DNA of 5,844 nucleotides, from positions 1-5,844 of the forward strand of contig JALXAF010000263.1 in assembly GCA_026992375.1 (NCBI GenBank). The letters run 5' to 3'. Source of the stretch: Anaerolineae bacterium. Its GTDB lineage: Bacteria; Chloroflexota; Anaerolineae; J102. The translations under genes and the position numbers were made by a program. Below the pieces are notes generated by a model, which saw nothing but the letters and a program-made list of their open reading frames with translations, did no database searches and was not told the origin of the DNA. Shown piece after piece: positions 1-3,418 of the stretch. Positions within the stretch are counted from its first letter, which is position 1, and each line of letters starts with the position of its first letter.

Positions 1-257
1 GCCAGATTGTTGAAGATGAAGGGGAATTTCAGGCTGGGTTTGGTGAAGATGACCAGGGAGCCAAACAGCGCCGGGACTTTGGAAAGTCCTAACATCCGAG
101 CCAGCGTTCTGCCGAAGAACATCTCCAACAACACGACGACTAATGCCGCCAAAAGCCATCCTGACGCCGGCGTTTTTTCAAACGGCGCGGCCAGCCGACG
201 CAAAGTCTGCCGCCATCTTCCCGTTTTGATAGAGCCTTGAGTGCTTGTTGATGACAT
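1..257 (-). CDS. livM: N-terminal fragment of a membrane permease, probably LivM of the branched-chain amino acid ABC transporter (partial at window edge)
   Basis: An open frame starts at ATG (255-257) and runs off the left edge without a stop, giving 85 residues. It begins MSSTSTQGSIKTG and continues with a basic stretch (RWRQTLRRL, residues 14-22). One clear hydrophobic segment follows at about 32-49 (WLLAALVVVLLEMFF), then an amphipathic linker ending FPFIFNNLA, which looks like the approach to the next membrane helix. AAGAGG at 263-268 sits 5 nt before the ATG and supports this start. The gene begins 38 bp after the livH stop on the same strand, where the second permease subunit LivM normally lies in such operons. 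Identity rests mainly on this position, because the diagnostic permease core is outside the window. The N-terminus is fairly long and basic, as in some LivM proteins. A second LivH-like permease or another membrane protein cannot be excluded. Confidence 0.65.
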   Translation of the reverse strand, partial: MSSTSTQGSIKTGRWRQTLRRLAAPFEKTPASGWLLAALVVVLLEMFFGRTLARMLGLSKVPALFGSLVIFTKPSLKFPFIFNNL

Positions 258-295
258 ATCAGCCTCTTGCAAAGTGGATGATGAAACCTTGATGG

Positions 296-1237
296 TTACA
301 ACCGTAGTTTGGAGGTGTGTTCCTCGCCGAACAAACCGTGGGGCCGGAAGACAAGAATAACCAGGATGATAGAATAGGCGATCAGGTCTCGATAGGTGGA
401 GGGGAAAATGGTCGCCGAGAATATCTCGATAAATCCCAACAGAAATCCGGCAATGGCGGCGCCCTTGATGGAGCCGCGGCCGCCCAGGATGGCGGCGACA
501 AAGGCTTTCCACCCCACGGTGATGCCCATGTAGGGGTCCAGCACTGGATAGGCCATGCTGTAAAGAACCGCGGCCGCGCCTGCCAGGGCTGAGCCCAGAG
601 CGAAAGTCAGCGATGCGATGCGATTTAAGGGGACGCCCATCAGGGGCACCGCCGCGAAGTCATACGCCATCGCCCGCATAGCCATGCCCCACTTGGTATT
701 GCTCACGAACCATTGCAACAGCAGCATCAGTACAATCGAAACGACCACAATCAAAATCTTTTGCCACGAGATGACGACGCCGCCCACCACCGGTTGTACG
801 GCCGAACTCAGGGCGGGCAGCATATCGGGGAACTTCATGCGCTGAGCGCCAAAGATGGCCAGGATGGTCGTCTCCAGGATGATGCCAATCATCAGCCCGG
901 TGATGGCTGCCGAAGCCCGGGGCGCGTTGCGCAACGGACGATAACCGATCCGCTCCACCGCCATGCCCAAAAAGGATGTGAGGAACATGGTGGCCAGGAT
1001 GACCAGAAGCAGAATCAGCCAGGAGGGCAGCGCAATCAATCCTGTCGCCGCGCCGAACATGGCCAAAAAGGCTGTCGCCACGAAAAATCCGATATAAGCC
1101 CCCACCATGAAGATATCGCCATGAGCAAAGTTGAACAGCAAGAGGACGCCATAAACCATCGAGTAGCCTAATGCAATGAGCGCATAGAAACTGCCCCATT
1201 GCAGAGCATTGACGACGTTTTGGAAGAAGGCAGTCAT
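296..1237 (-). CDS. livH: Branched-chain amino acid type ABC transporter permease, LivH family
   Basis: This 313-residue integral membrane protein has the usual LivH length. Together with LivM it would form the channel for the ligand delivered by the binding protein encoded upstream. Family hallmarks are visible: GYSMVYG (24-30) followed by NFAHGDIFMVGAY (36-48); RPLRNAP (100-106); the cytoplasmic loop MRAMAYDFAAVPLMGV (187-202), where the ATPase is expected to dock; and KAFVAAILGGRGSIKGA (244-260), a very typical LivH signature. The end RPHGLFGE (298-305) is also typical of the family. Hydrophobic helices fill the rest, at about 10-34, 42-62, 70-93, 109-131, 158-178, 204-230, 244-275 and 284-298. 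The start at 1237 (MTAFFQ) is chosen because GAGGAG lies 5 nt upstream and homologues start just before this first helix. The frame stays open to 1333, but that extension runs through two hairpins. It is followed after 38 bp by the probable livM. The transported substrate cannot be told from the permease. Confidence 0.95.
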   Translation of the reverse strand: MTAFFQNVVNALQWGSFYALIALGYSMVYGVLLLFNFAHGDIFMVGAYIGFFVATAFLAMFGAATGLIALPSWLILLLVILATMFLTSFLGMAVERIGYRPLRNAPRASAAITGLMIGIILETTILAIFGAQRMKFPDMLPALSSAVQPVVGGVVISWQKILIVVVSIVLMLLLQWFVSNTKWGMAMRAMAYDFAAVPLMGVPLNRIASLTFALGSALAGAAAVLYSMAYPVLDPYMGITVGWKAFVAAILGGRGSIKGAAIAGFLLGFIEIFSATIFPSTYRDLIAYSIILVILVFRPHGLFGEEHTSKLRL

Positions 1238-1248
1238 GCTCACTCCTC
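1238..1248 (-). promoter_or_regulatory. Ribosome binding site of livH
   Basis: On the minus strand GAGGAG (1243-1248) lies 5 nt before the ATG at 1237. It decides the livH start against an upstream in-frame ATG at 1333, which has no comparable site and falls within a hairpin. Confidence 0.8.
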
Positions 1249-1258
1249 GCTTGAGATG

Positions 1259-1291
1259 ATGCTCGATGCCCGGATTTTCAGCATCGAGCAT
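1259..1291 (-). repeat. Perfect 11-bp inverted repeat just upstream of the livH ribosome site
   Basis: ATGCTCGATGC (1259-1269) and its exact complement GCATCGAGCAT (1281-1291) flank an 11-nt loop. In the livJ-livH transcript the hairpin ends about 10 nt before the livH GAGGAG, close enough to influence ribosome access or protect the RNA. On the minus strand no T-run follows it, so it is not a classical terminator for the operon. On the plus strand it is followed by TGTTTTT and would look like a terminator for any antisense transcript. Confidence 0.6.
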
Positions 1292-1313
1292 TGTTTTTGA
1301 AATCAGGATGTTC

Positions 1314-1352
1314 GAACAGGGCCTTGCCGCCATGAAGCGAAAGGCCCTGTTC
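1314..1352 (-). repeat. Perfect 12-bp inverted repeat between binding protein and permease genes
   Basis: GAACAGGGCCTT (1314-1325) and its exact complement AAGGCCCTGTTC (1341-1352) enclose a 15-nt loop. It lies about 50 nt after the binding-protein stop. No U-tract follows on the minus strand, so a role as a 3' stabiliser or partial attenuator fits better than full termination. Such elements after the binding-protein gene are known in other ABC transporter operons (for example malE-malF in enteric bacteria), where they help the binding protein outnumber the permease. That role is inferred here. Confidence 0.6.
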
Positions 1353-1360
1353 TTTCCTAT

Positions 1361-1394
1361 CGGGCGTCTTTGCCCGGACGCGTTGTCATGCGTC
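1361..1394 (-). repeat. Two small adjacent inverted repeats after the binding-protein stop
   Basis: CGGGC (1361-1365) pairs with GCCCG (1372-1376) around a 6-nt loop, and GACGC (1377-1381) pairs with GCGTC (1390-1394) around an 8-nt loop. Each is short and could occur by chance, but they are contiguous and lie directly beside the two perfect hairpins. The whole 163-bp gap therefore reads as a run of stems. Confidence 0.35.
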
Positions 1395-1400
1395 AGCGAC

Positions 1401-2582
1401 TTATTTCATACCCTCTGGGCAAACCTGCTTGTAGAATTCGAATTCGCCCTGATCGTTGATCTTCACAATCACAGCGCATTTGATGGGGTCGCCTTGATCG
1501 TTGAAGCTCATCTTGCCGGTGATGCCTTCGAAATTCTTGATGTTGGCCATGGCGTCGCGTACGCACTGGCGATCTTTTTCGATATCGCCGGTGATCTTGC
1601 CGCAATCCTGAATGGCTTTTTTGACGATGTTCATGGCGTCCCAGGTCAAGGCTCCTACGTCATCGGGCACATAGCCATACTTCGCTTTGTAGCGATCGAT
1701 GAATTCCTTGGTCGCGCCCTTGGCGCCTTTGGCCACATAATGGGTGCTGAAGAAGTCGCCGTAGCAGTCGGCCCCGCACAGCTTGGTCAGCTCTGCTGAA
1801 CCCCAACTATCGGAGCCGAGGATGGGTTTGTCCCAGCCCAGTTGATGGGCCTGAGGCACAATGAGCGCGACTTCGTTGTAGTATTGGGGCAGGAAGAGCA
1901 CGTCCGCGTCCGAATCCTTTATCTTGGTCAACTGGGCGCTGAAGTCCGCGTCCTTGGTGGTGAAGCTCTCGAAGGCCACCACTGAGCCCGGACCATGAAT
2001 CTCTTCCCACGCGTTCTTGAAGTATTCAGCCAGTCCTTTGGGATAGTCGCTGGCCACGTCGTAGAGCACAGCCGCCTTTTCGGCGCCAAACTCCTCAGTG
2101 GCGAATTTTGCAAGCACCGGGCCCTGGAAAGGATCCAGGAAGGGGGTGCGAAAGACCCAGGGGCGGTCTTTGGTGGTGGCCGGGTTGGTGGACCACGGGC
2201 TGATCATGGGTGTTTTGTTGTCGTTGGCGACGCCGCCCGCGGGCACAGCCTGCTTGGATGATTGCGGCCCGACGATGACCAGCACCTCATCCTGCGTGAT
2301 GAGCTTGGTGTTGGCCTTGGTGGCCGACTCCGCCTTGGATTCATTGTCCTCGATGACCAATTCCACCTTGTACTTCTTCCCCCCAACCTCTAGCTCAGGA
2401 TTGTCCTCCAGCCACATCTGGGCGGCGTACTTGGTTCCCTCGCCCACCTTGGGAATGTCACCAGTCAATGGGGCGTTGATGCCGATCTTGATGGTGTCTG
2501 TGCCGCCAGCATTGGCGCAAGCCGCCAGAACCGCCATCAACGAGATTAACAGAATAACGATGAGAATCGCGCGCTTCGACAT
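1401..2582 (-). CDS. Branched-chain amino acid type ABC transporter substrate-binding lipoprotein (LivJ-like, Peripla_BP_6 family)
   Basis: This 393-residue protein begins with a lipoprotein signal: MSKR, a hydrophobic core, then lipobox LAAC with the lipid-anchored Cys at 22. After cleavage it would be tethered to the outer face of the membrane and pass its ligand to LivH/LivM. The mature part is a type I periplasmic-binding fold. It opens with IKIGINAPLTGD (31-42), has VIEDNES (76-82) and the ligand-loop segment VGPQSSKQAVP (104-114), then VFRTPF (143-148), and the inter-lobe segment VLYDVASDYPKGLAEYF (172-188). In most relatives this last segment reads DYGxG; here it is DYPKG. GWDKPILGSDSW (249-260) and DDVGALTWDAM (307-317) complete the signature. 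The start is fixed by AAGGAGG 6 nt upstream and by the signal peptide; the frame continues to 2831 but that extension looks non-coding. Besides the lipid Cys there are six cysteines (269, 273, 327, 340, 369, 388), all in the C-terminal third, so disulphides are possible. Ligand specificity within this broad family (amino acids, amides, urea, aromatic acids) cannot be read from sequence. Confidence 0.95.
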   Translation of the reverse strand: MSKRAILIVILLISLMAVLAACANAGGTDTIKIGINAPLTGDIPKVGEGTKYAAQMWLEDNPELEVGGKKYKVELVIEDNESKAESATKANTKLITQDEVLVIVGPQSSKQAVPAGGVANDNKTPMISPWSTNPATTKDRPWVFRTPFLDPFQGPVLAKFATEEFGAEKAAVLYDVASDYPKGLAEYFKNAWEEIHGPGSVVAFESFTTKDADFSAQLTKIKDSDADVLFLPQYYNEVALIVPQAHQLGWDKPILGSDSWGSAELTKLCGADCYGDFFSTHYVAKGAKGATKEFIDRYKAKYGYVPDDVGALTWDAMNIVKKAIQDCGKITGDIEKDRQCVRDAMANIKNFEGITGKMSFNDQGDPIKCAVIVKINDQGEFEFYKQVCPEGMK

Positions 2583-2588
2583 GTCTCT

Positions 2589-2595
2589 CCTCCTT
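2589..2595 (-). promoter_or_regulatory. Strong ribosome binding site of the binding-protein gene
   Basis: A consensus AAGGAGG lies 6 nt before the ATG at 2580-2582. It fixes the start in front of the lipoprotein signal and predicts high translation, as expected for a binding protein. Confidence 0.85.
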
Positions 2596-2642
2596 GGTAG
2601 GAAAGGCGCCTCGAGTCCGGCGTGCGGTTCATGCGATGTTCC

Positions 2643-2666
2643 CCACGCCGAAAACTCCAAGCGTGG
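2643..2666 (-). repeat. Short inverted repeat in the leader of the transporter operon
   Basis: CCACGC (2643-2648, read on plus) and GCGTGG (2661-2666) can pair around a 12-nt loop in the leader between the predicted promoter and the ribosome site. The arms are only 6 bp, and I recognise no riboswitch or T-box signature around them, so any function is uncertain. Confidence 0.3.
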
Positions 2667-2712
2667 ATGGAAAAACCTCTTCTTTTGTGAAAAGGACGTA
2701 CCGATGCAGAAA

Positions 2713-2741
2713 AGTTTAGCATAAAATGAAAGGTGTGTCAC
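2713..2741 (-). promoter_or_regulatory. Candidate sigma-70 type promoter of the transporter operon
   Basis: On the minus strand GTGACA (2736-2741, five of six matches to TTGACA) is separated by 17 bp from TAAACT (2713-2718, four of six matches to TATAAT). A TGC directly before the -10 box gives an extended -10 (TGn). The surrounding stretch is noticeably AT-richer than the flanking genes. Transcription would start near 2706, leaving a leader of about 120 nt before the binding-protein ATG. It lies within the gap between the small membrane gene and the transporter operon, where an independent promoter is expected. Confidence 0.55.
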
Positions 2742-2754
2742 ATTTTGTTGTGAC
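2737..2754. promoter_or_regulatory. Palindromic candidate operator overlapping the -35 box
   Basis: GTCACA-TTTTGT-TGTGAC is a perfect 6-bp inverted repeat with a 6-bp AT-rich centre. One arm covers most of the predicted -35 element of the transporter promoter. This geometry suits a dimeric regulator acting as a repressor there. The arms are the reverse arrangement of the CRP consensus (TGTGA-N6-TCACA), so I do not assign it to CRP/FNR. The cognate regulator is unknown. Confidence 0.45.
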
Positions 2755-2827
2755 TGTGGGTAAGGAGCTGCTGGTTTGAAAAGTTTTTCTGCAGGCGGAG
2801 ATGCCTTCATCCCGAAAAGGGGGAGGG

Positions 2828-2855
2828 GCAAGGGACTGAAACATCAGCCTTTTGC
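2828..2855 (-). terminator. Imperfect hairpin after the small membrane protein gene, possible terminator
   Basis: Starting 9 bp beyond the stop codon at 2865, the minus strand can form a 12-position stem (GCAAAAGGCTGA with TCAGTCCCTTGC) around a 4-nt loop, with two A-C mismatches and one G-T pair. A pyrimidine-rich run ending in TTTT follows after several C residues, so the U-tract is poor. It could end the upstream transcription unit before the transporter promoter, but the structure is weak. Confidence 0.3.
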
Positions 2856-2864
2856 TCTTGTCAA

Positions 2865-3158
2865 TCAGCGGTGCATGGCAAAAGTGAGCACCACCAAAAC
2901 AATAATCACATAGGCGACAATCCCCACCACATTGACAAGAAAAAGGGGCGGGATGCGGTCATATTGACACCGCACCAGAGCCCGGATATGCAACACCACC
3001 GACGCCAGTAGAAAAAGCCCGTAAAGGGGAACGGCCACCGCTTCCGCCAGCAAACCTAAAAACTTACGGATATCGCCTCCGCCAAGGATGCCCAGGCTGG
3101 CGAAGTCCCACACGAAAAACGCCAGCCCATAAAAAGATACGGTCCAAAACGAAGCCAT
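2865..3158 (-). CDS. Small membrane protein of unknown function, about three hydrophobic segments
   Basis: I do not recognise this 97-residue protein. It has hydrophobic stretches at about 2-25 (SFWTVSFYGLAFFVW onward), 38-57 (AVPLYGLFLLASVVLHI) and 70-95 (PPLFLVNVVGIVAYVIIVLVVLTF). Short polar links carry the charges, such as DIRKF and RALVRCQYDR, and the protein ends AMHR. Three inner-membrane helices are the simplest reading. Codon use and the hydrophobic pattern look authentic. The start is uncertain: ATG at 3158 puts the first helix at the N-terminus but has no good ribosome site. An in-frame ATG at 3189-3191 would add 11 residues and overlap the upstream TGA as ATGA, suggesting translational coupling. 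An in-frame GTG at 3275 looks unlikely. It lies between the vWA protein gene and the transporter promoter, and nothing ties it functionally to either. Confidence 0.7.
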   Translation of the reverse strand: MASFWTVSFYGLAFFVWDFASLGILGGGDIRKFLGLLAEAVAVPLYGLFLLASVVLHIRALVRCQYDRIPPLFLVNVVGIVAYVIIVLVVLTFAMHR

Positions 3159-3171
3159 ATGGATGAAGTTT

Positions 3172-3418
3172 TCATGATAAAAACACCTCATGAAACAGCA
3201 GCGGGTCTGCACGCGGCCAGGGCCTGATGCAGCCATTCTTGGCAACATGGACGATGGGCAATCCGATAATGCCACCCGGCCTCGGGGCCATGTCCTCTAT
3301 CGGCTCTATGATCCACGCCAGCGAGGTCTCTTAGCCCCCCACCAAAAGGCGCCATGTCCTTTGCAAGGCTTCTTGTAGCCGGTCCGAATATGCCATCTTT
3401 TGGGTTGGTCCAGGTGGA
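3172..3418 (-). other. Region where the coding frame is unclear at the 3' end of the vWA gene
   Basis: Past the last Thr-Pro linker the vWA frame stays open to 3188, but its residues (813-881) look unlike protein: many His, Arg and Cys, no domain, and five AGA arginine codons where the body of the gene mostly uses CGN. A different minus-strand frame carries a better coding-like pattern. It has a 21-codon stretch from ATG at 3396 (MAYSDRLQ to RLLVGG) ending in TAA at 3331-3333. After that stop it stays open to a TGA at 3172-3174, with peptides such as GGIIGLPIVHVAKNG and third positions mostly G or C. A run of six C (plus strand, 3335-3340) and an AAAA run (minus strand, 3398-3401) are natural slip points. 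This may be a frameshifted 3' end, remnants of a small gene, or a junction after rearrangement. I recognise no family in any frame. Confidence 0.45.

Noticed and set aside
1238..1333. N-terminal extension of LivH to ATG at 1333
   Set aside because: The extra 32 residues are polar, not typical of the family, and encoded across two hairpins; GAGGAG supports 1237.
1314..1352. Rho-independent terminator ending the binding-protein transcript
   Set aside because: The stem is strong, but no T-run follows on the minus strand and the permease genes downstream have no separate promoter that I can see.
1266..1799. Plus-strand open frame of 177 codons over the binding-protein gene
   Set aside because: It lies antisense to a clearly recognised lipoprotein gene, shows no family signature, and has the composition expected of a mirror frame.
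2546..2632. Possible 28-residue leader peptide frame overlapping the binding-protein start (ATG at 2632, minus strand)
   Set aside because: It has no convincing ribosome site, no run of regulatory amino-acid codons, and runs out of frame through the signal peptide.
2098..2724. Plus-strand open frame of 208 codons covering the start of the binding-protein gene and its promoter
   Set aside because: It is antisense to the signal peptide and ribosome site of a real gene; its hydrophobic patch mirrors that signal peptide.
2737..2754. CRP/FNR binding site
   Set aside because: The half-sites are in the reverse order of the TGTGA-N6-TCACA consensus, so the palindrome is kept only as an unassigned operator candidate.
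2583..2831. N-terminal extension of the binding protein to an in-frame start at 2831
   Set aside because: It would bury the lipoprotein signal 83 residues inside the protein and read through the promoter; the AAGGAGG before 2582 fits the internal start.
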